The notes under the pieces: generated by a model
Database searches by the model: none
The model's input: the letters and a program-made list of their open reading frames with translations, nothing else
Told to the model about the DNA's origin: nothing
Shown here: positions 29,506 to 39,392 of the stretch, piece after piece
Layout of the letters: each line of letters opens with the position of its first letter
How positions within the stretch are numbered: position 1 is the stretch's first letter
Translations under genes and position numbers: made by a program
Source of the DNA: Gimesia sp.
GTDB lineage: Bacteria > Planctomycetota > Planctomycetia > Planctomycetales > Planctomycetaceae
Direction of reading: 5' to 3'
Assembly (NCBI GenBank): GCA_002706765.1
Contig: PAJV01000042.1
Coordinates: 1 to 64,000, forward strand
Length of the DNA stretch: 64,000 nt

Positions 29506-31515
29506 ATGCGGCGTTTTCTGTCCGATCTTGTCATTGTTTTCAGCCTGTTTCTGACAGCAGCCCCCGTGTATGCGGGAGAACAGAAAAATGTTCTGATTCT
29601 GTTTTCTGATAATCAGAACTGGAACGATTGTGGCTGCTATGGAAATCCCGTCGTCAAAACTCCCCACATCGACCGGTTGGCTCGTGAAGGCACCCGCTAT
29701 CAGAATGCATTCGCGACGACCGCGTCTTGTGGGCCCTCGCGTGGAGTCTTCTACACGGGACTGCACGTGCATGCCAATGGTCAGTATGGGCATCCTCACG
29801 GCGATCATAATTTCCGCCTGAAGCCAAAAGTCGAAACAGTTTTTGCGCTGCTGGATCAAAACCGGTATCGCACGGGGATGATCGGGAAATATCACCTTTA
29901 CCCGGAAGATACCACCATTGATTTTCAGCCCAGAGTCAGCAGCTACCAGGTCAAAGCGATGGCTGATCTGGCGACGGAGTTTCTCAATCAGAAGAGCGAA
30001 AAACCTTTTTTTCTGGTCATGGGATATCATGATCCTCACCCCACTTCACGCACCCGACCGGAATGGGGTGTGAAAGTCAAAGAATCCGGAATCTCACTCA
30101 CTACCTATGATCCACGAGAGATACCCGTCCCATCTTATCTTCCAGACCGCCCCGATGTTCGCGAAGGATTAGCCGGCTATTACCAGCAGATCAGCTACCT
30201 GGATGCAGGCATCGGCCGCGTCCTGGATGCCCTGAAAGCGTCAGGCCAGGCAGAAAATACGTTGGTCATATTTACCAGCGATCATGGCTCATCTGAACCG
30301 GGCGCAATGGCCAATCATTATGATCCCGGCGTGCGGATTCCCTTCATTGTCCGTGATCCGAAACGAGCAGAGTCAGAACAGGGAGTCGTCTCTGATGCGA
30401 TGGTCTCCCTGTTGGATATTACCCCAACGATCCTCGACTGGACAAACACCAAAGGCCCGAAATATAAGCTGCACGGTCGCAGCATCCTGCCTACGGTGGG
30501 AAAAAAGCAGCTACCCGGCTGGGACGAAGTTTGTCTGAGTCATGTATTTCATGAAGTCACCATGTATTATCCCATGCGGACACTGCGGACCCGTGATTAT
30601 AAACTGATCTGGAACCTGGAATGGCGTTCAAAGTATCCGCTTCCCATCGATACGCTTTCACGGTCGACCTGGAAGGAAACCTTGCGGCTTCAGGAGCCCA
30701 CACTTGGCCAGCGCACTGTCCAGAAATTTCTGTTTCGGGACGAAGTTGAATTATATGATCTCAAGCAGGATCCGGATGAGGTCATCAATCTTGCCTGCCA
30801 GCCGGAATACCAGGAACTGCGGAAGGAACTCTCTGACAAACTCCTGAAACACTTAAAAGAGACCGATGACTTGTGGCTCAAACAGTATACCCTGCCGATC
30901 TCCTGTGAGACCGAGTCGGACGCCACGCAGTCTGAGTACAAGCCCCTGTTCAACGGTTCCGACTTAACGGGCTGGACGCTCAAACGTGCGAATCGTAAAG
31001 GCTATCATGTCGCAGAGGGAAAACTGGTCTGTCCAGCCGATGGGGGAGGTTTCCTGTTTACCAAGAAAGAATACAGTGATTTCAGTCTGAAATTCGATTT
31101 CAAACTGACAAAGGCCGCCAATAACGGAATTGCAATCCGCTGTCCCCTGGTCGATCAGAAACCAGCCTACGCAGGGATGGAAATCCAGGTACTCGACAAT
31201 AAAGGGTATCCCAAAAAACTGAAGCCGAGCCAATATCACGGTTCAGTCTACGATGTCATCCCGGCCAAACGTGACGCACTGAAACCGACAGGCGAATGGA
31301 ACCAGGAAGAAATCATCTGTCGCGGATCAAAGATCACGGTGATCGTCAATGATATACCTGTCCTGCAAACTGATCTGGCTGACATCAAAGACGAACAGAT
31401 ACTCGCCCGCCATCCGGGACTCAGAAACCAGCGTGGTCATATTGGCCTGTTGGGGCATGGCAGCCATGTAGAGTATAAAAACATTCGCATCAGGGAATTT
31501 GCAGACTCGCATTAA
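29506..31515 (+). CDS. Sulfatase fused to DUF1080 (3-keto-disaccharide hydrolase-like)
   Basis: 669 residues with a signal peptide ending at VYAGE. The sulfatase domain has the Cys-type maturation site CGPSR (Cys75, to become formylglycine), the metal site SDNQNWND near 34-41 and SDHGSSEP near 260. It ends near residue 460. From about 480 to the end a DUF1080 concanavalin-like domain follows (LFNGSDLTGWTL, NGIAIRCPL, GHIGLLGHGSHVEYKNI). Such C-terminal domains act as carbohydrate binders or hydrolases. The fusion and its position between a sialidase-like gene and an oxidoreductase point to breakdown of sulfated glycans. Confidence 0.92.
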   Translation: MRRFLSDLVIVFSLFLTAAPVYAGEQKNVLILFSDNQNWNDCGCYGNPVVKTPHIDRLAREGTRYQNAFATTASCGPSRGVFYTGLHVHANGQYGHPHGDHNFRLKPKVETVFALLDQNRYRTGMIGKYHLYPEDTTIDFQPRVSSYQVKAMADLATEFLNQKSEKPFFLVMGYHDPHPTSRTRPEWGVKVKESGISLTTYDPREIPVPSYLPDRPDVREGLAGYYQQISYLDAGIGRVLDALKASGQAENTLVIFTSDHGSSEPGAMANHYDPGVRIPFIVRDPKRAESEQGVVSDAMVSLLDITPTILDWTNTKGPKYKLHGRSILPTVGKKQLPGWDEVCLSHVFHEVTMYYPMRTLRTRDYKLIWNLEWRSKYPLPIDTLSRSTWKETLRLQEPTLGQRTVQKFLFRDEVELYDLKQDPDEVINLACQPEYQELRKELSDKLLKHLKETDDLWLKQYTLPISCETESDATQSEYKPLFNGSDLTGWTLKRANRKGYHVAEGKLVCPADGGGFLFTKKEYSDFSLKFDFKLTKAANNGIAIRCPLVDQKPAYAGMEIQVLDNKGYPKKLKPSQYHGSVYDVIPAKRDALKPTGEWNQEEIICRGSKITVIVNDIPVLQTDLADIKDEQILARHPGLRNQRGHIGLLGHGSHVEYKNIRIREFADSH

Positions 31516-31535
31516 TATTCTCTCCGGGGGAAACT

Positions 31536-33014
31536 ATGAGTGAGAAAACAGAAAGCCGACGTTCCTTTCTCAAACAGTCCGCAGCAGCCACGATAGCCGC
31601 CAGCCAGTTCGCCTCAGTGGCTCCCGCGAAAGCCTATCAGTCAAATGATCGTCTTCGCATTGGAATCATCGGCCCAGGGCGAAGGGGGTTCGGATCCCAT
31701 GTAAAAACGCTGGTGAAACTTCGTAACCAGAAAGGGGCGAATCTCGATATTACCGGGATCAATGATGTGTATACAGTCCACCGTGATCAGGCTGTGAACT
31801 ACATCAAACAGGAAACGGGACAGACACCGAAAACCTACCAGGATTATCGGGATTTACTCAACGATAAAGAGATCGACGCAGTCTGTATCGCCACTCCCGA
31901 TCACTGGCACGCAAAGCAGGTGCTGGATGCATTGGAGGCCGGTAAACATGTCTATTGTGAAAAACCGATGACGCATCACATCTCAGAAGCTTTCGACGTG
32001 GTTGATGCGTGGAAAAAATCCGGGCTGGTCGTGCAGGTTGGTGTGCAGTCCACCAGTATTCCGATCTGGAATGAGGTGCGCGCCCTGGTCGACGAAGGCA
32101 AGCTCGGAAAGATTGTCCAGTTCCAGGCAGAATCGTTTCGCAATTCGCTGGGAGGCATGTCCCGGCATAATGTCATCACCAAAGAAATGACGCCTCAGTC
32201 AGTCGACTGGAAACGCTGGCTGGGTGTGGAAGAAGGCCTGGCCCCTGATTTACCTTTCGACCGGGCTACCTTTGGACAATGGCGCTGCTACTGGCCGTTC
32301 GGCTACGGGATGTATTCCGACCTGTTCGTGCATCGAGTTTCCGCTATGCTGAAAGCCACCGGATTGAAGTACCCTGGACGTGTTGTTGGTGGCGGCGGGA
32401 TCTTTCTGGAATACGATGACAGGGAAGTGACAGACGTGGCTTCGATCATTGCCGACTTTCATGAAGGAGTACAGGGACTGATTTCCAGCACGATGGTTTC
32501 CAGCGCAGTTCCCATTCGGCATCTGATTCGTGGACATCACGGCACAGTGGTCTTTGATAAAAATGTGTTCGGACAGCGACAGGCTTATGAATTTATCCCC
32601 GAACGTCCACAAGTCACACTCGACAGCAAGTTAAAACAGGAAGAAGTGGTCTCAGAACGGGTCCCCGACCAGACACTGTTACACTTTGAAAACTTCCTGG
32701 CTGCTGTGAAAGCTGGAGACCCGACTCTGGTCAATAACACACCCGAACTGGGAGCGGCGGCAGTAATGGTTGTCAACCTGGCCGTCCAGAGCTACCGGGA
32801 AGGGAAAGTTTTTCAGGTCGAACGCGATACGCTTCAAATCAACAAGGGAGACTCGAGTTGGGCTGACAACTGGGAGAAGATGTCAAAATCGCACAGCAAG
32901 CCCCGGCATGTTGCAGGCTGGCACGCCGGCGACCGGGGCAGCCTGCTTGTTCCCCCTCAATATCAGAAACTGGCTGGTCCCTGGATTGATGGCAAGCCGC
33001 CCGAAAATACCTGA
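31536..33014 (+). CDS. Gfo/Idh/MocA family oxidoreductase, Tat-exported
   Basis: 492 residues with a Tat signal (RRSFLKQSAAATIAASQF, Arg8-Arg9). The N-terminal Rossmann domain reads IGIIGPGRRGFG, followed by the family motif CEKPM that holds the catalytic Lys, and the C-terminal alpha/beta domain (YGMYSDLFVHRVSAMLKATG). Exported members bind NAD(P) during folding and oxidise or rearrange sugars. It begins 20 bases after the sulfatase gene behind GGGGGAAA and is surely in one transcript with it. Confidence 0.93.
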   Translation: MSEKTESRRSFLKQSAAATIAASQFASVAPAKAYQSNDRLRIGIIGPGRRGFGSHVKTLVKLRNQKGANLDITGINDVYTVHRDQAVNYIKQETGQTPKTYQDYRDLLNDKEIDAVCIATPDHWHAKQVLDALEAGKHVYCEKPMTHHISEAFDVVDAWKKSGLVVQVGVQSTSIPIWNEVRALVDEGKLGKIVQFQAESFRNSLGGMSRHNVITKEMTPQSVDWKRWLGVEEGLAPDLPFDRATFGQWRCYWPFGYGMYSDLFVHRVSAMLKATGLKYPGRVVGGGGIFLEYDDREVTDVASIIADFHEGVQGLISSTMVSSAVPIRHLIRGHHGTVVFDKNVFGQRQAYEFIPERPQVTLDSKLKQEEVVSERVPDQTLLHFENFLAAVKAGDPTLVNNTPELGAAAVMVVNLAVQSYREGKVFQVERDTLQINKGDSSWADNWEKMSKSHSKPRHVAGWHAGDRGSLLVPPQYQKLAGPWIDGKPPENT

Positions 33015-33026
33015 CAGGATGTGCTG

Positions 33027-34805
33027 CTACTGTTCCAGGAACTCATACAGTTCCATCCAGCGGATTTCCAGTTCTCCGATCTCTTCGACCAGAGGCTGCA
33101 TCTCGTCATGAAGTTCCTGTGCCTGTTCCGGGCTCGTGGCTTTCAGAAACCGGCCGTTAATCTCGTTTCGCTTCTCATCGAGCTGGGCAATTTTGCGTTC
33201 AATGGCGGAAAGCTCTTTCCGCGCATTTTTGATTTTGCCGCCTAACCCTTTTTCGCGGGGGGCTGCATTATTTTCTTCCTGTTTGGCAATGGAAGCCTGA
33301 TTCTGTTCGCGATGCCCTTCTGCCACTTCTTTTTTCACCCGGTAAAGATAGGCATCATAATCGCCTTCATACGTTTTCACCGTGCTGTTGACCACTTCGA
33401 TGACATCGGTAGCGACTTTACTCATAAAGTGGCGATCGTGGCTGGTGAAAATCACTGTCCCCTGAAACTTCACCAGTGCATTTCCTAAGGCTTCCACTGT
33501 CTCGACATCGAGATGGTTACCAGGTTCGTCCAGAATCAGTATGGAATAATTGCCCAGTAGAATTCCCGCCAGGCACAAACGTGCCCGTTCCCCCCCACTG
33601 AGGACTTTGATAGGTTTATCCAGCGCCTGTTCCTTGAACAGGAAACTGCCTGCGACCGCCAGAATCTGCTGATTGGTCGTCCCGGGAGCCGACTCCAGTT
33701 CCAGGTAGTCGCGAATGGTCTGCTCTGGTGGCAATGACGTATAGACGTGTTGGGCATAACAGGCGACGTTACAGTGATATCCCCATTTTAAATTTCCATC
33801 CAGAGGTTTAAGGGATCCGGTGATGGTACGCAGGAAGGTCGTTTTCCCCTGTCCGTTATCACCGACGATCGCTGCCCGGGCACCGTGCTCAATTTCCAGG
33901 GTAATATTGTCTGCCACGCGGTTTTTAGGATAACCGATCGCCAGGTCATCACAGCTTAAAGCAATTCCCTGCCGCTTCTCCGTTTGAGGGATGATAATGT
34001 TGACTGTCGATTCAGCCCCTTCAATCTCTGTCAAAGTCAGCCGCGCCAGCTGTTTTTCCTTACTTCGCGCCTGAGAGGCTGTATTGGCGCCTGCTTTATT
34101 CTTGGCAATGAAGGTTTCCAGCTGCCGCCGTTTTGCCAGTACCGTTGCATTGGTGCGCTCATCACGCTCTTTCAGAATTTCCTGATTTTCGAGGTACTGA
34201 TCCACATTCCCATTAAACAGGGTCAGTTTCCCGCGTTTAAGTTCCAGCGTCTGGTTACAGATTGCATTGAGGAACGTACGATCGTGTGAAACAACCAGAA
34301 CCGCACCACGGTAATCTTTCAAAAAATCTTCCAGCAGCAGCTGGGTTCGCAGGTCCAGGAAGTTGGTCGGTTCGTCCAGCATCAGAAAATTCGGGTCATG
34401 CAGTAATAATGCCGCCAGTTTCACACGGGTCTGCCAGCCACCGGAGAGTTCTTTCACCGGACCATTCAGAAATCGGCCCTTTAATTCAAACTGACCAGCA
34501 ACCGCACCACACTGCCAGTCGGGCTGTCCACTGTCGCGCATCAGAAAATCCAGGGCGCTTTCACCCGCCTGAAAGGGATCATGCTGCCTGAGGTAGCCCA
34601 CCCGCAGATTGGGGTGACGGACAATTTGTCCACTGTCGACCGATTCCTCTTCCAGCAGGATCCGCAGTAATGTGGATTTCCCGGCACCGTTTCGGCCGAT
34701 GAAACCGATTTTTTGTTCATCCGCGAGTGCAATCGATGCTTCTTTCAGAAGCTCCTGAGCACCGTAACTTTTTGTCACATTTGATATTTCAATCAGGGTC
34801 GCCAT
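33027..34805 (-). CDS. ABC-F ATPase, YheS/YdiF type
   Basis: 592 residues from the ATG at 34805, preferred over one at 34838 because GAGAAGAG lies just upstream and the ABC fold starts at once (IEISNVTKSYG). Two ATPase domains: GRNGAGKS, LSGGWQTR, MLDEPTNFLD, then GDNGQGKT, LSGGERAR, ILDEPGNHLD. The interdomain linker (AKNKAGANTASQARSKEKQL) and a C-terminal coiled coil fit the YheS/YdiF group of ribosome-acting ABC-F proteins. The second Walker B region has Gly in place of Thr (EPGNHLD). Convergent with the oxidoreductase gene, 12 bases apart. Confidence 0.9.
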   Translation of the reverse strand: MATLIEISNVTKSYGAQELLKEASIALADEQKIGFIGRNGAGKSTLLRILLEEESVDSGQIVRHPNLRVGYLRQHDPFQAGESALDFLMRDSGQPDWQCGAVAGQFELKGRFLNGPVKELSGGWQTRVKLAALLLHDPNFLMLDEPTNFLDLRTQLLLEDFLKDYRGAVLVVSHDRTFLNAICNQTLELKRGKLTLFNGNVDQYLENQEILKERDERTNATVLAKRRQLETFIAKNKAGANTASQARSKEKQLARLTLTEIEGAESTVNIIIPQTEKRQGIALSCDDLAIGYPKNRVADNITLEIEHGARAAIVGDNGQGKTTFLRTITGSLKPLDGNLKWGYHCNVACYAQHVYTSLPPEQTIRDYLELESAPGTTNQQILAVAGSFLFKEQALDKPIKVLSGGERARLCLAGILLGNYSILILDEPGNHLDVETVEALGNALVKFQGTVIFTSHDRHFMSKVATDVIEVVNSTVKTYEGDYDAYLYRVKKEVAEGHREQNQASIAKQEENNAAPREKGLGGKIKNARKELSAIERKIAQLDEKRNEINGRFLKATSPEQAQELHDEMQPLVEEIGELEIRWMELYEFLEQ

Positions 34806-35139
34806 CACTCTTCTCAATAATTGAACCGAAAACCTCAAGGCTAAGCGTATACACGAGGACAGAGAAGATAACGGGAAGGCGCAAGCAATTCAATTGATCA
34901 TCCGTGCCGGCGTCAGGGCTGCGGTTTCCTCACCTTCGCTCCGATGATTGAATCGTGCCGATTATCCCAGTTTTTCCAGCCGGGAATGAAAACGAAACAG
35001 CTATTTCCCGACACCTGACATCCGTTTCTGAACTATCGTTTTAAAAATGCATCAATATGAAATCTGGGATTTTTCAAGGGTTCTGTCCGGAAATGACCCG
35101 AATTTTGGACTTCGAACGTATCTGCATTATTGATTATCT
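34806..35139. other. Divergent intergenic region before the polysaccharide locus
   Basis: 334 bases between the ABC-F gene (minus) and the first polysaccharide gene (plus). It must contain both promoters. I see AT-rich stretches (TCGTTTTAAAAATGC around 35040, TTATTGATTATC before 35140) but no convincing -35/-10 pair, no ribosome site in front of 35140, and no hairpin or repeat. Confidence 0.5.
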
Positions 35140-36618
35140 ATGGCGAATGAAGCGTATTCTGATCCTGCTCCCGTCCCACAAGCCGTTACAGCACCTGTAA
35201 CAGCCCGGGAGCAAACTGCGCGCAAAAAAAATGCAGCCCCCAGGCGACGACAACCCGTACCGCTATCGATTATGGGTGGTTCGACGGCCCCGCAAAATGC
35301 TTATATCCTGTTTCTGCTGGTGAATATCACCCTGTTTCTGAGACCAGCTGAACTGATTCCGGCTTTGGCGAATCTACCTATCTACGAAGTTTTGATCCTG
35401 TCATCATTTTTCTTATCCCTCGATCAAATCAAGCGAACAGTCAAACTTCCGATGTTAAAACGGCAGCCGATCACGTTGTGTGTCATCGGAGTGCTGGTCG
35501 CCGTTGCCCTGTCACATGCATCGCATATGTATTTCTATGGCATCCGCACATCGACTGTCATGTTCCTGAAAACGCTGATGTATTTTCTGTTGCTGGTCAG
35601 CATCATCGACTCGCCGCAGCGTTTAAAAGGTCTTTTAAAAACGATCGCCATTTCCTCCTCGGTCATGATCCTGCTGTGTGTAATTGACTACGCGGGTATT
35701 ATCGATTTCGAATTTATCAAACACGTCAGTGACCGCGATGGCGTTTCCGATGCGGGAGAAGTGATCCGTGTGTTCCGCATGCGAGGAACGGGAATTTTCC
35801 AGGATCCCAATGACCTGTCCGTATTGATTGTGACAACGGGGGTACTCTGCTGGTACTTTTTCAATGATCCGGCGGCCAGCCCACTCCGTTTTCTATGGAT
35901 CATCAGTATGATCATCCTGGGAATCGGCCTGATCTATACCCGTTCCCGCGGTGGACTGTTGACCCTGGGAATCGCTGGCATGGTTTTTGTTTTACCCAGG
36001 TATGGTAAAAAAGCAGCGATTGCCTGTGCTGTCGTTGGGATGGCCGGAGTGACTGTGCTGGCTGGTCGCCAGGGAAACATCGACCTGAATTCCGGAACCG
36101 GACACGACCGCATTCTGCTGTGGAGAGAAGGCCTGACGGCTCTCAAGTCTCCCGACCTGCTGTTTGGAATTGGCGAAGGCCAGTATTCCGATCTGGCAGG
36201 ATTAGCGGCGCACAATTCTTTCGTGCATGCTTTTACCGAACTGGGGCTGTTTGGTGGTACTTTTTTTATCGGCTGCTTTTTCTTTGCCGCCCTGGGGTTA
36301 TATCGCCTGGCGCAATTTCAGAGCAGGAATCAGGGCAGACCCATTTTCCGCAGCCGCGAACTGGAACGCCTTTTACCCTACGTCGCAGCGATCCTGGCCG
36401 CCTGGTGTGGCGGGATGATGTCGTTATCCCGCTGCTATGTGGTTCCCACTTACATGGTGGTTGGAGTTTGCGCGTCCTATCTGAATCTGGCAGGAGCCAG
36501 TCTGGCCAGACCGACTCCCCTGGTCTACTGGAATAAACAGCATGTGATTTATCTGATCGGAGTGAGCATGGGAATGTTCATTGCGTTCCTGATTTTTGTA
36601 CGAATTTTTGCCCATTAA
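35140..36618 (+). CDS. O-antigen ligase/polymerase-like membrane protein
   Basis: 492 residues. A Pro- and Ala-rich cytoplasmic N-terminus of about 60 residues is followed by around ten membrane segments. The O-antigen ligase (Wzy_C) signature is present: YTRSRGGLLTLGIAGMVFVL, and after a large periplasmic loop GHDRILLWREGLTAL with GEGQYSDLAGLAAHNSF. This family joins or polymerises lipid-linked glycans at the periplasmic face. It opens a twelve-gene plus-strand polysaccharide cluster and is followed after 6 bases by the flippase gene. Polymerase versus ligase cannot be decided. Confidence 0.88.
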   Translation: MANEAYSDPAPVPQAVTAPVTAREQTARKKNAAPRRRQPVPLSIMGGSTAPQNAYILFLLVNITLFLRPAELIPALANLPIYEVLILSSFFLSLDQIKRTVKLPMLKRQPITLCVIGVLVAVALSHASHMYFYGIRTSTVMFLKTLMYFLLLVSIIDSPQRLKGLLKTIAISSSVMILLCVIDYAGIIDFEFIKHVSDRDGVSDAGEVIRVFRMRGTGIFQDPNDLSVLIVTTGVLCWYFFNDPAASPLRFLWIISMIILGIGLIYTRSRGGLLTLGIAGMVFVLPRYGKKAAIACAVVGMAGVTVLAGRQGNIDLNSGTGHDRILLWREGLTALKSPDLLFGIGEGQYSDLAGLAAHNSFVHAFTELGLFGGTFFIGCFFFAALGLYRLAQFQSRNQGRPIFRSRELERLLPYVAAILAAWCGGMMSLSRCYVVPTYMVVGVCASYLNLAGASLARPTPLVYWNKQHVIYLIGVSMGMFIAFLIFVRIFAH

Positions 36619-36624
36619 TATGAA

Positions 36625-38163
36625 ATGCAGTGGTCACACACTGAAAATAACACGATGAATCAACGTCGATCAATCAAAATGAATTTGTGTGCGACATGGC
36701 TCAATCATGGAGTGAGCCTCGTGATCGGCGTATTCCTGATGCCATACGTCCTGCATATCCTCGGCGATGCGCAGTATGGCAGTTGGATCTTCATTAATGC
36801 CATCGCCGGATATTCCGGGTTGCTCTACCTGGGATTTGGCCAGACCATCAGTCGTTACGTGGCTCATTATCACGCGAAACAGGACTGGGATCGGCTCAAC
36901 CATGTTTCCAATGTGATATTTGTAATTTACCTGGGAATGGGAAGTCTGGCATTAGTGACGGCAGGCATCATCGCCTGGCTGGCTCCCCACATCAGCGACT
37001 GGGGCGCGATCTCCTTATTTGAAATCAGGCTGGTCATTCTGATTCTCGGACTGAATGTATTTTTCGGCATGGCAGGCAGCGTGTTTGGCGGCATACTGAT
37101 GGGCATTCAGCGGTTTGATATAGAGCGCGGCATCAACCTGACCGGTGCTCTGCTGCGACTGGTGCTGACGCTAATGTTCCTGAAAGCGGAATGGGGGCTG
37201 CTGACGATTGCCCTGATTTTCTTTACCATCACACTCGTTGAAAATATCGGTCAATGTTATTTTGCGTTTCGCCAGGTGAAAACGTTTCGGATCGGACGCA
37301 AATACCTGGATTGGCGCATCCTCAAAGAATGTGGTTCATTCAGTGGTTTCGCATTTATAGATGCCATTGCCTGGACTTTGATCGAAGCCACCGATTCGAT
37401 CCTGATCGGGATCTTTTTCAGCCCGGCCATGATCGTTCCCTACTATATCGCATTGCGACTCACACAATTTATTAATATGCCGATTGCACAAATCGGAAAA
37501 GTCTTTATGCCCCGGGCTGGTGAACTGCACGCCAACGACGAACACCGGGCATTGCAGAAGCTGGTATTGAATGGGGTCTCGCTCTCTTTTCTGCTTGTTA
37601 CCGGATTCTTTATCGGTGTCTGCTTCTTTGGTACCACCCTGATCAATACCTGGATCGGACCGGGTTACCCGGAAAGTCATATTATTCTGATGATTCTGCT
37701 GGGTGCCCGCATCATCGCATTACCGGTCTCAACCTTCCGCTCCGTGCTGTACGGGATGGGGCATGTCAAAGTGCCTTCGTTGATTTATATCTGTGAAGCC
37801 ATCACCAACCTGATCCTCTCACTGATCCTGATTCAGTCACTGGGCCTGATCGGTGTAGCACTGGGAACGGCAATTCCCATTTTCATCGCCGAGCTGGGAA
37901 TCATCCTGCCTTACGCGATGAAAAAACTGAATATCTCGGCTGGTCAACTGCTGCGAACGGCCATTGCGCCAACTTTAGCACCACTCCTGGTATTGCTGGG
38001 TTATTCCTACTACTTACCACAGTTTTTTGAAATTCGAAACTCATGGGCCATCCTGGCAGGAGTTGCCGCCGGAGGGGGTGTCTTTCTGCTGGGAACCTGG
38101 CTGATTATTGAAAAAGGAGCATTACTGCTGCATCGGTCTGTTCCTGAATCGATCAATTCTTAG
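36625..38163 (+). CDS. Polysaccharide flippase (Wzx/MATE-like)
   Basis: 512 residues with about 12-14 hydrophobic helices; the actual start may be the ATG at 36655 (MNQRRSIKM), which leaves the usual short cytoplasmic tail. Typical features are a polar first helix (NLCATWLNHGVSLVIGVFLM), YLGFGQTISRYVAHYH, and the AIPIFIAELGIILPYAM region. It should flip undecaprenyl-linked repeat units to the periplasm for the ligase or polymerase encoded just before it. No strong ribosome site is visible, suggesting translational coupling with the upstream gene. Confidence 0.88.
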   Translation: MQWSHTENNTMNQRRSIKMNLCATWLNHGVSLVIGVFLMPYVLHILGDAQYGSWIFINAIAGYSGLLYLGFGQTISRYVAHYHAKQDWDRLNHVSNVIFVIYLGMGSLALVTAGIIAWLAPHISDWGAISLFEIRLVILILGLNVFFGMAGSVFGGILMGIQRFDIERGINLTGALLRLVLTLMFLKAEWGLLTIALIFFTITLVENIGQCYFAFRQVKTFRIGRKYLDWRILKECGSFSGFAFIDAIAWTLIEATDSILIGIFFSPAMIVPYYIALRLTQFINMPIAQIGKVFMPRAGELHANDEHRALQKLVLNGVSLSFLLVTGFFIGVCFFGTTLINTWIGPGYPESHIILMILLGARIIALPVSTFRSVLYGMGHVKVPSLIYICEAITNLILSLILIQSLGLIGVALGTAIPIFIAELGIILPYAMKKLNISAGQLLRTAIAPTLAPLLVLLGYSYYLPQFFEIRNSWAILAGVAAGGGVFLLGTWLIIEKGALLLHRSVPESINS

Positions 38164-38178
38164 TTCTTTAAAATATTC

Positions 38179-39369
38179 ATGATGAGCATTACTATGACTA
38201 CGATTAACTGTCTCGATCAACAGCGTACACAGAATTCGGAAAACCAATCTGGATCTGATGTTTTGGAACCACTCTCACTGCATGTGCGTGAGAAAGACCA
38301 GACGCAGGACTGCCTGCAGATCTGGCGAACGCTGGAAGCACAACTGGACGCTGTTCCGCTGATGTGTTCCGCGGTCTGGACTTCAACCTGGATCGAACAT
38401 TTTGGCGACTTATTACCCTATTCGTTTGTCGTTGCCTCTCGGAACAATGCGCCTTGTGGTATCTGCCTGCTGACACAGGGGGTAGAACAGTTTGATGGTC
38501 CGCTGCCTGTTAACACCCTGCACCTGGGAACTGCCGGTGAACCAGCGACAGACAGCGTCTGTGTGGAATACAACTCGCTGTTGATTCCCCCCGCCGATCA
38601 GCCCGCATTCATGCAGGCACTGCTCGAACTGCTTGCTGATAACCCGACATGGGATTCCCTGTATTTTGATGGTTTTGCCAGCGCCGAGCTCGAAGAATGG
38701 AATCTCTCTCTGCCAGATACATCGGTTCGAAAAATTGAGAGTCGCTATTTCGATCTGAAGCTGATTCGCGAAGAAGAGCGCGAAGTGATTTCCGGTTTCG
38801 GCTATTCCACCCGGAAAAATCTACGTAAGAACATGAAAACCTATGGAAATCTGACAACCGAATGGGCGGAATCCATTGAACAGGCAGAATCCATCTTTGC
38901 AGATCTGGTCAGTTTACATCAGACCCGCTGGGAGAAAGAAGGAGAACCCGGATCCTATGCCAGCCAGCGATTTACAAATTTTCATAAAGCGTTGATCCGT
39001 AAACTGATTCCCACCGGCCAGATGGGACTGTTTCGCGTCAAGATCGAAAACGAAGTGATTGGTTGTGTCCAGGTCCTGATCGACCGGAATCGTGTGCTCT
39101 GCTACCAGGGTGGTTCTGCCGAATATTGCGGCAAACTCAGTCCGGGCGTGATCACGGATTACCTGTGTATCGAAGAATGCTTCCAGCGTGGATTTGACGC
39201 TTACGACTTTCTCGCCGGCAACAGTCATCATAAACAGAAAATGAGTACGCATCACAGCTACCTGACCTGGGCTCAAATACAGCGTCCACGCTGGAAGTTT
39301 ACCGCTCTGAATGCATTACGAAAAATCAAACAGACCATGAACCTGATCCGCAAAGCAGATCAGGAATAA
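38179..39369 (+). CDS. CelD/FemAB-type GNAT acetyltransferase (copy 1)
   Basis: 396 residues, soluble. The C-terminal half is the Acetyltransf_6 (CelD/BcsL) GNAT domain: GYSTRKNLRKNMKTYG, then VIGCVQVLIDRNRVLCYQGG, and the YDFLAGNSHHKQKM ending. Such proteins are found in extracellular polysaccharide loci, where an acyl or aminoacyl transfer to sugar residues is assumed. It lies 15 bases after the flippase gene. A second family member sits two genes downstream at 40547. Confidence 0.85.
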   Translation: MMSITMTTINCLDQQRTQNSENQSGSDVLEPLSLHVREKDQTQDCLQIWRTLEAQLDAVPLMCSAVWTSTWIEHFGDLLPYSFVVASRNNAPCGICLLTQGVEQFDGPLPVNTLHLGTAGEPATDSVCVEYNSLLIPPADQPAFMQALLELLADNPTWDSLYFDGFASAELEEWNLSLPDTSVRKIESRYFDLKLIREEEREVISGFGYSTRKNLRKNMKTYGNLTTEWAESIEQAESIFADLVSLHQTRWEKEGEPGSYASQRFTNFHKALIRKLIPTGQMGLFRVKIENEVIGCVQVLIDRNRVLCYQGGSAEYCGKLSPGVITDYLCIEECFQRGFDAYDFLAGNSHHKQKMSTHHSYLTWAQIQRPRWKFTALNALRKIKQTMNLIRKADQE

Positions 39370-39392
39370 TTCGACCCACTGGAAATCTCACA

